A DNA stretch of 64,000 nt from JAUIET01 sp964352475 (GTDB taxonomy: Bacteria > Pseudomonadota > Gammaproteobacteria > Pseudomonadales > JAUIET01). Below, piece after piece: positions 17,357-26,397 of this stretch. The stretch covers positions 62,001 to 126,000 of the forward strand of contig CAYGSL010000004.1 of NCBI GenBank assembly GCA_964352475.1. Reading direction: 5' to 3'. The notes below the pieces were generated by a model that saw only the letters and a list, made by a program, of their open reading frames with translations, was not told the DNA's origin and ran no database searches. The position numbers and the translations under genes are program-made. The stretch's first letter is position 1. Every line of letters starts with the position of its first letter.

Positions 17357-18376
17357 TCAGCCACATTCGACGCTGAGCATTTGGTCAGCAACTTCCAACA
17401 TGCGATTGGCAAAACCCCATTCATTATCAAACCAGGTAAGCACATTTAACAAGCGGCCGTTGCTCACACTGGTGTGGGCAATATCGACAATTCCGGAATG
17501 TCGGTCATGATTGAAATCGCAGCTGGCCAGAGGTTCTGTTGCACAATCCAACACTCCTTTTAATTGTCTAGCGCAGGCTTGTCTAAACAAGGCGTTCACC
17601 TGCTCGGCGTTCACCTCTCTTTCCAAATACACCACCAGGTCCATGGCTGATACATTAGCCGTCGGTACACGAATCGCCTTCGCTGATAAGCGGTCTTCAA
17701 GATCTGGCAGTAGCCTGCCGATGCCCCGCACCAACTCGGTGTCTACGGGAATCATGGACTGGCTAGCGCTTCGGGTTTTACGTAAGTCCGTATGGTGGTA
17801 TGCGTCCAACACTGGCTGGTCATTCATCATTGAATGCAAGGTAGTGATATTGCCAGATGCTATGCCAAACGCCTCATGCAACAACTGCAATACAGGGACT
17901 ATGCAGTTTGTGGTACACGAGGCATTGGATACTATCCGATGATCCGCTGTTAACTGCGGGTGATTAACACCGCGCACAATCGTGCAATCCACGTCCGCGC
18001 TGGCAGGTTGCGAAAACAACACTCGACCAGCACCCGCAGCCAAATGCTGAAGACCAGCGGCCCTGTCACCATGCACACCTGTGCATTCGAGCACCAGATC
18101 AATCGATTCGCTTTGCCAGGGCAAATCCCGAATCTGCTCGTAATGCGAGACAGTGATGGCCTTGCCATTAACCAGCAACTTGTTGCCTTGTAATTCGACT
18201 GAGCCGGGAAAACGTCCGTGCGTAGAATCGTAGCGACTCAAATACGCAATGGTCTCAATGTCGGCTAACTCATTGATGGCTACCAGCTGTAAATCGAAGT
18301 CGGTGCTACGTTCCTGCAGGGCACGAAAAACGCAACGACCAATTCGACCGAAGCCATTGATGGCAAGGCGTTTCAT
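17357..18376 (-). CDS. epd: Erythrose-4-phosphate dehydrogenase
   Basis: Epd oxidises erythrose 4-phosphate to 4-phosphoerythronate with NAD, the first step of the DXP-dependent pyridoxal phosphate route. It is a GAPDH-fold protein: INGFGRIGR at the N-terminus and the catalytic Cys at about residue 154 in SNASCTTNC. The segment MNDQPVLDAYHHTDLRKTR and the order tkt-epd-pgk favour Epd over GapA. GAPDH activity cannot be excluded from sequence alone. Confidence 0.9.
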   Translation of the reverse strand: MKRLAINGFGRIGRCVFRALQERSTDFDLQLVAINELADIETIAYLSRYDSTHGRFPGSVELQGNKLLVNGKAITVSHYEQIRDLPWQSESIDLVLECTGVHGDRAAGLQHLAAGAGRVLFSQPASADVDCTIVRGVNHPQLTADHRIVSNASCTTNCIVPVLQLLHEAFGIASGNITTLHSMMNDQPVLDAYHHTDLRKTRSASQSMIPVDTELVRGIGRLLPDLEDRLSAKAIRVPTANVSAMDLVVYLEREVNAEQVNALFRQACARQLKGVLDCATEPLASCDFNHDRHSGIVDIAHTSVSNGRLLNVLTWFDNEWGFANRMLEVADQMLSVECG

Positions 18377-18394
18377 TGGAGTTGGGCAAACGCA

Positions 18395-20380
18395 TTACAG
18401 CAATTGCTGTACAGCGCTCATCACATTTTCGCTGGTAAAGCCAAACTCTTTCATCAGTTCACCGCCCGGTGCCGACTCGCCGAAGCGATCGATGCTGATC
18501 ACGCTGCCGTCAAGGCCGACGAATTTACGCCAGTAATCGCCGTGCCCTGCTTCCACTGCAACACGCTTGCGAACGCTGTTTGGCAATACAGATTCGCGGT
18601 AGCTTTCGTCTTGTTGCTCAAATAATTCCGCACACGGCATGGAAACCACGCGAACTTTGTCACCAAGCTGTTGTGCTGCTTCCACCGCGATTTCTACTTC
18701 GGAGCCGGTTGCGATGATAATCGCTTCGGGCTCGCCTGTGCAGTCGCGTAAAACATAGCCGCCCCTGTCGATTGCGACTAACTGCTCATCATTACGAGCC
18801 TGGTGGGCTAATGTTTGGCGTGAGAACACCAATGCTGCCGGCCCATCCTGACGCAATAGCGCGGATCGCCAGGCGGCCATTGATTCAACGGCGTCACAAG
18901 GGCGCCAGGTGTGTAGATTAGGTGTGCAACGCAGAGCCGTGAGCTGTTCTACCGGTTGATGGGTTGGACCATCTTCGCCCAATCCAATCGAGTCATGCGT
19001 GAATACGAAAATACTCTGCTGTTTCATCAGCGCAGCCATGCGCACCGCATTTCTTGCGTATTCCATAAACATCAGGAAGGTCGCACCGTAATTGATAAAG
19101 CCGCCGTGCAGGGCAATGCCGTTCATGATCGCAGCCATGCCGAACTCACGCACACCGTAATACAGGTAGTTACCCTGGGCGTCTTCAGCACTTATCGGGC
19201 TGGACAAATCCCATAGCGTTAAATTGGAACCCGCCAAGTCTGCAGACCCGCCCAGTATTTCTGGCAGCATGGGGCCAAACGCATTGAGGGCTTTTTGAGA
19301 AGCTTTACGGCTGGCAATATTTTCACCGGCACTCTGCGCGGCAACCACGCAGGCAGCGGACCGCTTGGCAAAATCGCTGGGTAATTCACCGCTAGTACGG
19401 CGCAAGTACTCAGCTGCAAGCTCCGGGTACTCCGCCTTATAATCCGCAAACAACTGATTCCAGGTCTGCTCACTGGCCCCACCAGAGTCGGCGGCGTTCC
19501 AGCCTGCATAGATATCTTCTGGAACGTGGAATGGTTCATGCTGCCAGCCGATGGTCTCACGGACCGCTGCAATTTCATCAGAGCCAAGCGGTGAACCGTG
19601 CGTAGAGGCAGTGCCTTGTTTGTTCGGCGAGCCTTTACCAATCACGGTTTTGCAGCAAATCAGGCTGGGTTTACTGGTCTCAGCCTGCGCATTCTCAATG
19701 GCGGCCTTGACGGCTTCTGGATCGTGGCCATCAACATCTGGCACAACATGCCAACCATACGCTTCAAAACGCATTGGCGTATTGTCGGTAAACCAGCCTT
19801 CTACCTCGCCATCAATAGAGATGTTGTTATCGTCGTACAGCGCTATCAGTTTGCCCAAACCTTGAGTGCCGGCCAGAGATGACGCCTCGTGAGAGACACC
19901 TTCCATTAGGCAGCCATCGCCCAGGAACACATAAGTGTGGTGATCCACAATCTTCAATGCACCCCGGTTGAATTGGGCCGCCAGCACTTTTTCGGCCAGC
20001 GCCATACCAACCGCATTTGCCAGACCCTGACCCAATGGCCCGGTAGTGGTCTCAACACCGGGTGCGTAGCCATATTCAGGGTGGCCCGGAGTTTTGGAAC
20101 CCAGCTGGCGGAAATTGCGAATTTCATCAATTGGCAACTCGTAGCCACTGAGATGCAGCAGCGAATACAGCAACATCGAACCGTGACCATTCGACAACAC
20201 AAATCGATCGCGGTTTGACCAGTTCGGGTTGGCAGGATTGTGCTTCAGAAAGTCATTCCACAGCACTTCCGCGATATCAGCCATACCCATAGGAGCACCG
20301 GGATGACCGGAATTGGCCTGCTGAACAGCGTCCATACTGAGGGCGCGAATGGCATTAGCTAAATCTGTGCGGGTGGGCAT
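18395..20380 (-). CDS. tkt: Transketolase
   Basis: This TPP enzyme transfers two-carbon units between sugar phosphates. Evidence includes HPGAPMGMAD near the N-terminus, the TPP-binding GDGCLMEGVSHEA (about residues 154-166), DDNNISIDG, and the pyrimidine-domain segment FTHDSIGLGEDGPTHQP. The 661 residues match TktA. It is the first gene of a minus-strand run through epd, pgk and aldolase and is divergent from the sahR-like gene. Confidence 0.98.
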   Translation of the reverse strand: MPTRTDLANAIRALSMDAVQQANSGHPGAPMGMADIAEVLWNDFLKHNPANPNWSNRDRFVLSNGHGSMLLYSLLHLSGYELPIDEIRNFRQLGSKTPGHPEYGYAPGVETTTGPLGQGLANAVGMALAEKVLAAQFNRGALKIVDHHTYVFLGDGCLMEGVSHEASSLAGTQGLGKLIALYDDNNISIDGEVEGWFTDNTPMRFEAYGWHVVPDVDGHDPEAVKAAIENAQAETSKPSLICCKTVIGKGSPNKQGTASTHGSPLGSDEIAAVRETIGWQHEPFHVPEDIYAGWNAADSGGASEQTWNQLFADYKAEYPELAAEYLRRTSGELPSDFAKRSAACVVAAQSAGENIASRKASQKALNAFGPMLPEILGGSADLAGSNLTLWDLSSPISAEDAQGNYLYYGVREFGMAAIMNGIALHGGFINYGATFLMFMEYARNAVRMAALMKQQSIFVFTHDSIGLGEDGPTHQPVEQLTALRCTPNLHTWRPCDAVESMAAWRSALLRQDGPAALVFSRQTLAHQARNDEQLVAIDRGGYVLRDCTGEPEAIIIATGSEVEIAVEAAQQLGDKVRVVSMPCAELFEQQDESYRESVLPNSVRKRVAVEAGHGDYWRKFVGLDGSVISIDRFGESAPGGELMKEFGFTSENVMSAVQQLL

Positions 20381-20417
20381 AGGTGGTGGTCTCTGGGGGC
20401 AGCTTTGAAGGCGCGCT

Positions 20418-20446
20418 ATTGTCCCTCAGCAGCCCTCCACGGGCAA
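20418..20446 (-). promoter_or_regulatory. Possible promoter of tkt
   Basis: On the minus strand TTGCCC (20446-20441), a 17-base spacer and GACAAT (20423-20418) lie about 38 bases before the tkt ATG. The -10 is a moderate match only. Confidence 0.35.
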
Positions 20447-20480
20447 CCGCTCATCGGATAAGCGATGTAATTACTTGGCT

Positions 20481-20504
20481 CTATATCAATATATTTTGAT
20501 ATAG
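20481..20504 (+). promoter_or_regulatory. Perfect dyad operator, probable SahR-type binding site
   Basis: CTATATCAA-N6-TTGATATAG is a perfect 9-base inverted repeat with an AT-only spacer. Its right half contains the -35 hexamer of the downstream promoter, so a bound protein would block RNA polymerase. The adjacent gene encodes an ArsR-type winged-helix protein, which makes autorepression the natural reading. Confidence 0.75.
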
Positions 20505-20524
20505 ATGGCAGTCGCACGTATACT
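20496..20524 (+). promoter_or_regulatory. Sigma-70 promoter of the sahR-metK-ahcY-metF run
   Basis: TTGATA (20496-20501), exactly 17 bases, then TATACT (20519-20524). The expected start is near 20531, about 36 bases before the ATG at 20567. No other good promoter is visible in the short gaps before metK, ahcY or metF. Confidence 0.75.
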
Positions 20525-20566
20525 TCGGTTCGTTTTCAGATTGAGTAGAGCGTCAAGCCGCTAGAA

Positions 20567-21595
20567 ATGGCCGCCACACACACCCAAAACACGCCATTGC
20601 ACAACAGTGCTCCGGCCTCAAGTGCCACGCTGGCCGCTTTTAACAAGGCGGCTGGAGATCAGTTGCGACTGGAAATTTTACGAGTGCTGCACAGAGACAG
20701 TTATGGCGTGCTGGAATTGGCCAGTATTTTTGATATGCGCCAGTCAGGCATGAGCCATCATCTCAAAGTTCTCGCCAACGCCGGCCTTGTCAGCCGCCGC
20801 CGTGAGGGCAACAGCATTTTTTACAGCCGCGCTCACCAGGCCCCGGTTGATGCACTCGGAGACTTGCAACAGCACTTATTGCAATTGACCGACGAACTGG
20901 TATTGCCAGGTGATATAGCGCAGCGTCTGGTAGAAATTAAGGAACAAAGAGCTTCGCATTCGCGATCATTTTTTGAGCAACATGCCGGTGAATTCAGCCG
21001 TCATCAGGAGCAGATTTCAGAGTTTTCAGTGTACGCGGCCCCGGTGGCGCATTTACTGGACTCATTGCCGGAACAACAGCGCCGCAGTGTGTTGGAAATT
21101 GGGCCTGGCACGGGGCAATTTCTGGGCGAGTTAACGCAGCGATTTAACACCGTTTTCGCGCTGGATAATTCGCGCGAAATGCTGGATGCGGCACGTGCGA
21201 ACAGTCAGCAAAACCCGCAAATAGACAACTCCATCATCGAATTCATTCACGGCGATACTTCAATAGCGCGGCAACGTGGACTGCGCGTGGACACTGTGGT
21301 TGTGAACATGGTGTTACACCATCTCGCATCACCCGCTGAGCTGTTGCGCGACATCAATGATCTGTTAAATGACAATGGTCAATTGATCATCGCCGAGCTT
21401 TGTGCGCATGACCAGGATTGGGTGCGCGACTCCTGTGGTGATTTGTGGTTGGGTATCGCGCCTGAATCACTGAGTGATTGGACCAGCCAGCATCAGCTGA
21501 ACGAGATTGGCAGTGGCCAATACCTGAGCTTGCGCAACGGCTTTCAACTGCAAATTCGACAATTTTCTAAAACCATTTCATCAACCCGGCAGTAA
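20567..21595 (+). CDS. sahR: ArsR-family regulator fused to a SAM-dependent methyltransferase domain (SahR-like)
   Basis: Residues about 25-95 form an ArsR-type winged helix (LRLEILRVLHRDSYGVLELA, then MRQSGMSHHLKVLANAGLV with the recognition helix). Residues about 165-300 form a class I methyltransferase domain with motif I at 177-183 (EIGPGTG). This two-domain layout and the position before metK-ahcY-metF match SahR, described in proteobacteria as an S-adenosylhomocysteine-responsive repressor of methionine-cycle genes. I infer that the second domain senses SAH or SAM and may not catalyse. No CXC metal-binding motif of arsenic sensors is seen in the helix. The perfect dyad just upstream is the likely operator. 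The RBS is weak. Confidence 0.85.
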   Translation: MAATHTQNTPLHNSAPASSATLAAFNKAAGDQLRLEILRVLHRDSYGVLELASIFDMRQSGMSHHLKVLANAGLVSRRREGNSIFYSRAHQAPVDALGDLQQHLLQLTDELVLPGDIAQRLVEIKEQRASHSRSFFEQHAGEFSRHQEQISEFSVYAAPVAHLLDSLPEQQRRSVLEIGPGTGQFLGELTQRFNTVFALDNSREMLDAARANSQQNPQIDNSIIEFIHGDTSIARQRGLRVDTVVVNMVLHHLASPAELLRDINDLLNDNGQLIIAELCAHDQDWVRDSCGDLWLGIAPESLSDWTSQHQLNEIGSGQYLSLRNGFQLQIRQFSKTISSTRQ

Positions 21596-21624
21596 TTTAA
21601 ACGCCTTAAACAAAAGGACTCCCA

Positions 21625-22782
21625 ATGAGCGAATATTCTTTATTTACCTCGGAATCAGTTTCCGAAGGACATCCCGACAAAGTATCCGATCAGGTATCGG
21701 ACGCCATACTTGATGCCATCATCGCAGAAGACCCTAACGCGAGGGTTGCGGTTGAGACGATGGTTAAAACCGGCATGGTTATAGTGGCTGGCGAAGTACG
21801 AACCTCTGCGTGGGTAGACATCGAGGAGATTGCCCGTGGCGTAATTCGCGACATCGGCTACAACAGCTCAGAGATGGGCTTTGACTGGGAATCATGCGCG
21901 GTATTGAACGCGATTGGCAAGCAGTCAGCTGACATTGCAATGGGCGTTGACGAAGGCGAGGAGAAAGATCTCGGCGCTGGCGACCAGGGCTTGATGTTTG
22001 GCTACGCCACCAGTGAAACTGATGTATTGATGCCTGCGCCCATCACGTATGCACACAGACTGGTGGAACAGCAATCCATTATCCGCAAAGCCGGCTCGCA
22101 CAATTGGTTGCGCCCGGACGCCAAGAGTCAGGTCACTTTCCGTTATGGCGCCGATGGCAAGCCAGCAGGTATTGACGCGGTTGTGTTATCAACCCAGCAC
22201 AGTGCTTCGATCAGCCTTGAAGATCTTCGCGAATCGGTCATGCAAGACATCATCAAGCCGGTATTGCCGGAAGAGTGGTTAAGTGCCGACACTAAATACT
22301 TCATCAATCCAACCGGTAACTTCGTTATTGGTGGTCCAGTTGGTGACTGTGGTCTGACCGGTCGCAAAATTATCGTAGACACCTACGGTGGCATGGCCAG
22401 GCATGGCGGTGGTGCATTTTCAGGCAAAGACCCGTCAAAGGTTGACCGTTCTGCCGCATATGCCGGTCGTTATGTTGCCAAGAATATTGTAGCTGCCGGC
22501 CTGGCTGATCGCTGTGAAATTCAAGTGTCTTACGCTATTGGCGTATCTGAACCTACGTCAATCAGCATGAATACCTTTGGCACAGGCAAGCTGAGTGATG
22601 ACAACATCATTGACCTGGTGCGCGAGCACTTTGACCTGACACCGGGTGGTCTTATCAAGATGCTTGACCTTAAGCGTCCGATCTATCAAAAGACCGCTGC
22701 CTATGGCCACTTCGGCAGAACCGAAGACAGCTTCACCTGGGAGAAGACTGACAAAGCAGATGCCCTTAAAGCCGCACTCTAA
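21625..22782 (+). CDS. metK: S-adenosylmethionine synthetase
   Basis: It makes SAM from methionine and ATP. The start carries FTSESVSEGHPDKVSDQVSD, here with the catalytic His in GHPDK; the signatures GAGDQGLMFGYA (about residues 116-127) and GGGAFSGKDPSKVDRSAAY follow. The 385 residues match E. coli MetK. The RBS aaggactc sits 29 bases after the sahR stop. It is the first enzyme gene of a methyl-cycle operon. Confidence 0.98.
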   Translation: MSEYSLFTSESVSEGHPDKVSDQVSDAILDAIIAEDPNARVAVETMVKTGMVIVAGEVRTSAWVDIEEIARGVIRDIGYNSSEMGFDWESCAVLNAIGKQSADIAMGVDEGEEKDLGAGDQGLMFGYATSETDVLMPAPITYAHRLVEQQSIIRKAGSHNWLRPDAKSQVTFRYGADGKPAGIDAVVLSTQHSASISLEDLRESVMQDIIKPVLPEEWLSADTKYFINPTGNFVIGGPVGDCGLTGRKIIVDTYGGMARHGGGAFSGKDPSKVDRSAAYAGRYVAKNIVAAGLADRCEIQVSYAIGVSEPTSISMNTFGTGKLSDDNIIDLVREHFDLTPGGLIKMLDLKRPIYQKTAAYGHFGRTEDSFTWEKTDKADALKAAL

Positions 22783-22812
22783 TACTTACTTATTAACCTA
22801 CTGGAATAGACA

Positions 22813-24225
22813 ATGAACGCTAACGAGCAAATTACTGACACAGACTACAAAGTCGCTGATATGAGCCTTGCCGATTTTGGCCGTAGAGAAATCGCCATCG
22901 CCGAATCGGAAATGCCTGCGTTGATGGCCTTACGCAAAAAGTACAAAGCCGAGCAACCTCTTGCGGGTGCGAACATCATCGGTTGCATTCACATGACCAT
23001 TCAGACGGCTGTGCTGATTGAAACCCTGCGCGAGCTGGGCGCCGATGTGCGTTGGTCTTCGTGCAATATTTTTTCAACTCAGGATCACGCGGCGGCTGCC
23101 ATGGCAGCGGTTGGGGTTCCAGTGTACGCCTGGAAGGGTCAAACTCTGGAAGAAGGCGACTGGTGCATTGAGCAAACCATTCTTAAAGATGGCAAGCCCT
23201 GGGACGCCAACATGTTGCTGGACGATGGTGGCGATTTAACGGCAATGGTTCATGACAAGTATCCCGAAATGCTGGCCAACATTCACGGCTTAACGGAAGA
23301 AACCACAACCGGTGTGCACCGTTTACTGGAAATGCTGGAAGAAGGCAGTTTGAAAGTGCCCGCCATTAACGTAAATGATTCGGTCACTAAATCCAAGAAT
23401 GACAACAAATATGGCTGCCGACACAGCCTCAACGATGCCATCAAGCGCGGCACAGACCACTTGTTAGCCGGAAAGCGCGCACTGGTAATTGGCTACGGCG
23501 ACGTTGGTAAGGGTTCTGCGCAAAGCTTACGTCAGGAAGGCATGATTGTTCGGGTTTCAGAGATCGATCCGATCTGCGCTATGCAAGCCTGCATGGACGG
23601 CTATGAAGTTGCGTCACCGTATGTTGACGGCATTAATGACGGCAGTCTCGGCTGCATCGACACCCATCTTCTTGGCCAAACAGATTTGATTGTGACAACA
23701 ACAGGCAATACCAATGTCTGCGATGCAAACATGCTGCAAAGTGTTAAGAAAGGTGCGGTGATATGCAATATCGGTCACTTTGACAATGAAATTGACACCC
23801 AGTACATGCGCGACAACTGGGCCTGGCAGGAAGTGAAACCGCAGGTGCACAAGATCTATCGCAGCGCCAAGCCCGAAGCGGATGTAGACCTGCAAGATGA
23901 CGATTACCTGCTGCTGCTGGCCGAAGGCCGCCTGGTGAACCTGGGCAACGCAACAGGCCATCCTTCGAGAATTATGGATGGCTCGTTTGCCAACCAGGTG
24001 TTAGCGCAGATGTACCTGTATGAAAGGAAGTTTGCCGACCTTAGCGAAAGTAGTCGCACAGATGCGATCAGCGTAGTGGTATTGCCCAAGAAGCTTGATG
24101 AGGAAGTAGCCGGTTACATGGTTAAGGGCTTCAGTGGCGTAATTACACGCATGACCGAAGATCAGGCCAATTACATCAACGTAGACGTAGACGGCCCTTA
24201 CAAGGTGGAAAGCTACAAGTACTAA
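22813..24225 (+). CDS. ahcY: Adenosylhomocysteinase
   Basis: It hydrolyses S-adenosylhomocysteine to adenosine and homocysteine with bound NAD. The NAD-binding loop GYGDVGKGSAQSL is at about residues 226-238. The catalytic region has NDSVTKSKNDN, and the C-terminus ends KVESYKY, with the usual Lys-x-x-x-Tyr tail. The 470 residues fit the longer bacterial form. Only 30 bases separate it from metK, too few for an SAH riboswitch, so control most likely comes from the sahR promoter. Confidence 0.98.
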   Translation: MNANEQITDTDYKVADMSLADFGRREIAIAESEMPALMALRKKYKAEQPLAGANIIGCIHMTIQTAVLIETLRELGADVRWSSCNIFSTQDHAAAAMAAVGVPVYAWKGQTLEEGDWCIEQTILKDGKPWDANMLLDDGGDLTAMVHDKYPEMLANIHGLTEETTTGVHRLLEMLEEGSLKVPAINVNDSVTKSKNDNKYGCRHSLNDAIKRGTDHLLAGKRALVIGYGDVGKGSAQSLRQEGMIVRVSEIDPICAMQACMDGYEVASPYVDGINDGSLGCIDTHLLGQTDLIVTTTGNTNVCDANMLQSVKKGAVICNIGHFDNEIDTQYMRDNWAWQEVKPQVHKIYRSAKPEADVDLQDDDYLLLLAEGRLVNLGNATGHPSRIMDGSFANQVLAQMYLYERKFADLSESSRTDAISVVVLPKKLDEEVAGYMVKGFSGVITRMTEDQANYINVDVDGPYKVESYKY

Positions 24226-24267
24226 GCAGCTCTAGTACTGAAACTCACAAGGAAGAGGCAGTAGTGT

Positions 24268-25119
24268 ATGACAGCAGCAATCACTGACAAGCGACTGAGT
24301 TTTGAGTTTTTCCCGACAAAAACCGAGCAGGGCTTGAACAAACTCAGAGGTGTGTGGGAAGAACTTGGCAAGCTCAATCCTGAGTTCTTCTCTATCACCT
24401 ACGGTGCCGGTGGCAGCACCCGGGAAACCACCTTTGATATTGTCAGTGAGTTTTGCCACGGCGCCGCAGATGTGGCGCCACACCTTTCCTTCGGCGGCGA
24501 TAAAGAGGAAGCCATGCTGGCATTTCTTCAGCAATACGCCGACCTTGGTATAAAACGTATCGTGGCCTTGCGCGGCGATACTCCTTCTGGAATAGGCACA
24601 TCAAAACAATTGGTGCACGCCAATGAGCTAGTAAGCTTCATCCGAAAGCATTTTGATACACAGTTTGAAATTGAAGTTGCTGCTTATCCCGAAGTGCATC
24701 CAGAGTCCAATTCCTACCACGACGATGTGCATTATTTGAAGGGTAAAATAGACGCTGGAGCCAGCGCGGCCATTACCCAGCTCTTTTACAACCCCGATGC
24801 CTACTTCTATTATGTGGAGGAATGTCAGCGGCAGGGAATGGACGCGCCAATCTACCCCGGCATTATGCCGATCACCAACTTCAAGAACATCAGCAGGTTC
24901 GCCACAAAAAGTGGCTTCGACGTGCCGCGCTGGATGCGTCAGCGTTTTGAGCCGATTCAGGACAATCTGCAGGCCACTACCAAACTGGGCATTGAAACTG
25001 TCAGCCGACTCTGCGAGCAATTACTTCAGGGCGGAGCACCTGGTATTCATTTCTACACGATGAATACGACCGAGCCCACCACGGAAATATGCAGTAACCT
25101 CGGCTGGACGGCAAGCTAG
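24268..25119 (+). CDS. metF: 5,10-methylenetetrahydrofolate reductase
   Basis: This flavoenzyme makes 5-methyl-THF, the methyl donor for methionine synthase. The TIM-barrel start SFEFFPTKTEQG, the FAD region ALRGDTPSG and ITQLFYNPDAYF are typical of the family; 283 residues is normal. It completes the SAM-SAH-homocysteine-methyl-THF set begun by metK and ahcY. The methionine synthase gene itself is not in the window. Confidence 0.96.
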   Translation: MTAAITDKRLSFEFFPTKTEQGLNKLRGVWEELGKLNPEFFSITYGAGGSTRETTFDIVSEFCHGAADVAPHLSFGGDKEEAMLAFLQQYADLGIKRIVALRGDTPSGIGTSKQLVHANELVSFIRKHFDTQFEIEVAAYPEVHPESNSYHDDVHYLKGKIDAGASAAITQLFYNPDAYFYYVEECQRQGMDAPIYPGIMPITNFKNISRFATKSGFDVPRWMRQRFEPIQDNLQATTKLGIETVSRLCEQLLQGGAPGIHFYTMNTTEPTTEICSNLGWTAS

Positions 25120-25126
25120 CGTTAGC

Positions 25127-25888
25127 ATGCGCATTAGCCGCTTATTCAGCACTTTGCCTATTGAGCGAGGCGGCGCACTGCCCAGCTTACACGCGCTAGA
25201 AGAACAATCAGCGCATTATCTTTTGAATGTGCTGCGGCACAAGACCGGCGACCAGGTTATTATCTTCGACGGCAGGGGCGGAGAATTCCTGGCTTGCATA
25301 CGCACACTGAATCGCAAGCTTGCCGAAGTTGAGCTGCTGACGTTTGAGGCGGATGATCGTGCCTCACCAATTAACATGCACATGGCTTTTGCGGCGTTGC
25401 GTGGCGATCGCATGGACTATGCGCTGCAGAAATGCTGTGAACTGGGTGTAAGCGAAGTAACACCTTTGCTCAGTCAACGCTCCGAGTTCAAAATCGTTAA
25501 AGACAAGCTGGCCAGGCGAATGCAGCATTGGCAAGGCGTGCTTCGCTCTGCCTGCGAGCAATGCGGTCTAAACCGCGTTCCGCACATTAACCCACCGGTG
25601 AAACTTGCAGACTGGCTGCCCAATGTTGCTGGGCAAAGCCATAAGCTGCTGCTACATCCCGATGGTGAACCGTTGCTTGTTGAAAATTTGTTGCCGGGCA
25701 AGTCGTCAAACAGCTGGGTGCTAGCAAGCGGCCCCGAAGGTGGCTTCGATGACAATGAGCTTGCGCAGTTTAAGGCTTACGGTTTTGTGCTGTGCAGCTT
25801 TGGACCAAGAATTATTCGCGCAGAAACCGCACCTGTGGCGCTGCTCAGCGTTCTTCAATATTCAATTGGGGATTTGACCAGTCGCTAA
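25127..25888 (+). CDS. rsmE: 16S rRNA (uracil-1498-N3)-methyltransferase
   Basis: RsmE methylates U1498 of 16S rRNA using SAM. It is a SPOUT protein: an N-terminal PUA-like barrel (HYLLNVLRHKTGDQVIIFDG) and a C-terminal knot domain with ASGPEGGFDDNE (about residues 199-210) and FGPRIIRAETAPVALL. The 253 residues fit. It starts seven bases after metF, so the SAM-using modification enzyme shares the methyl-cycle transcript. Confidence 0.95.
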   Translation: MRISRLFSTLPIERGGALPSLHALEEQSAHYLLNVLRHKTGDQVIIFDGRGGEFLACIRTLNRKLAEVELLTFEADDRASPINMHMAFAALRGDRMDYALQKCCELGVSEVTPLLSQRSEFKIVKDKLARRMQHWQGVLRSACEQCGLNRVPHINPPVKLADWLPNVAGQSHKLLLHPDGEPLLVENLLPGKSSNSWVLASGPEGGFDDNELAQFKAYGFVLCSFGPRIIRAETAPVALLSVLQYSIGDLTSR

Positions 25889-25906
25889 AGCAGGCCAGCA
25901 GAAGGC

Positions 25907-26386
25907 TTAGGCGTCTAAATCTAACACGCAGTTTTCTATAAAGTTCAGATCAGGGATGCTGGCTGTTTCGCCGTTGGCTGAAACGACCATAAGTTCCGCC
26001 GGTCCCTTTTTGTCCTGCGAACTTTCACCGGTGATTTCATCAGGTGTTAAGCGCATCAACCGTGGCGCGCCTTGTGTCAGTACCGCAAGAAACGGCAGCT
26101 TTTCCGGATTGCTGATACCGTTTAACACAGCAATGTTCTGCCGCCTGCCGTCCGCCTGGAACGGCTCTTCATTGAGCGCCTCAAACGAGACCATAGGTAC
26201 TCGTTGTCCGCGCCACTCCAAATGGCCGAGAAACCAGGTAGGCATATCATCTGGCTGGTTTGGTGCTCTATGGTGAATTATTTCAGCCACTGTAACGTTG
26301 GGTAACAATAAATACCGCTTGGTAACCGGCATTAAAAAGGTCACCAGTTCCGCTGGTAGCGCATCCACTTGTAAGGCTTGCTTCAT
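25907..26386 (-). CDS. chpC: CheW-domain protein, ChpC-like
   Basis: This 159-residue protein has a single CheW-like fold: LLLPNVTVAEIIHH, FLGHLEWRGQRVPMVSFEAL and the C-terminal PDLNFIENCVLDLDA. It is the last gene of the Pil-Chp run, 11 bases after chpA, the place of chpC in Pseudomonas once chpB is left out. It would serve as a second coupling protein between receptors and ChpA. It is convergent with rsmE. Confidence 0.85.
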   Translation of the reverse strand: MKQALQVDALPAELVTFLMPVTKRYLLLPNVTVAEIIHHRAPNQPDDMPTWFLGHLEWRGQRVPMVSFEALNEEPFQADGRRQNIAVLNGISNPEKLPFLAVLTQGAPRLMRLTPDEITGESSQDKKGPAELMVVSANGETASIPDLNFIENCVLDLDA

Positions 26387-26397
26387 AATGATCTGGC

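Noticed and set aside
22783..22812. SAH riboswitch before ahcY
   Set aside because: The metK-ahcY gap is only 30 bases, too short, and holds no matching structure.
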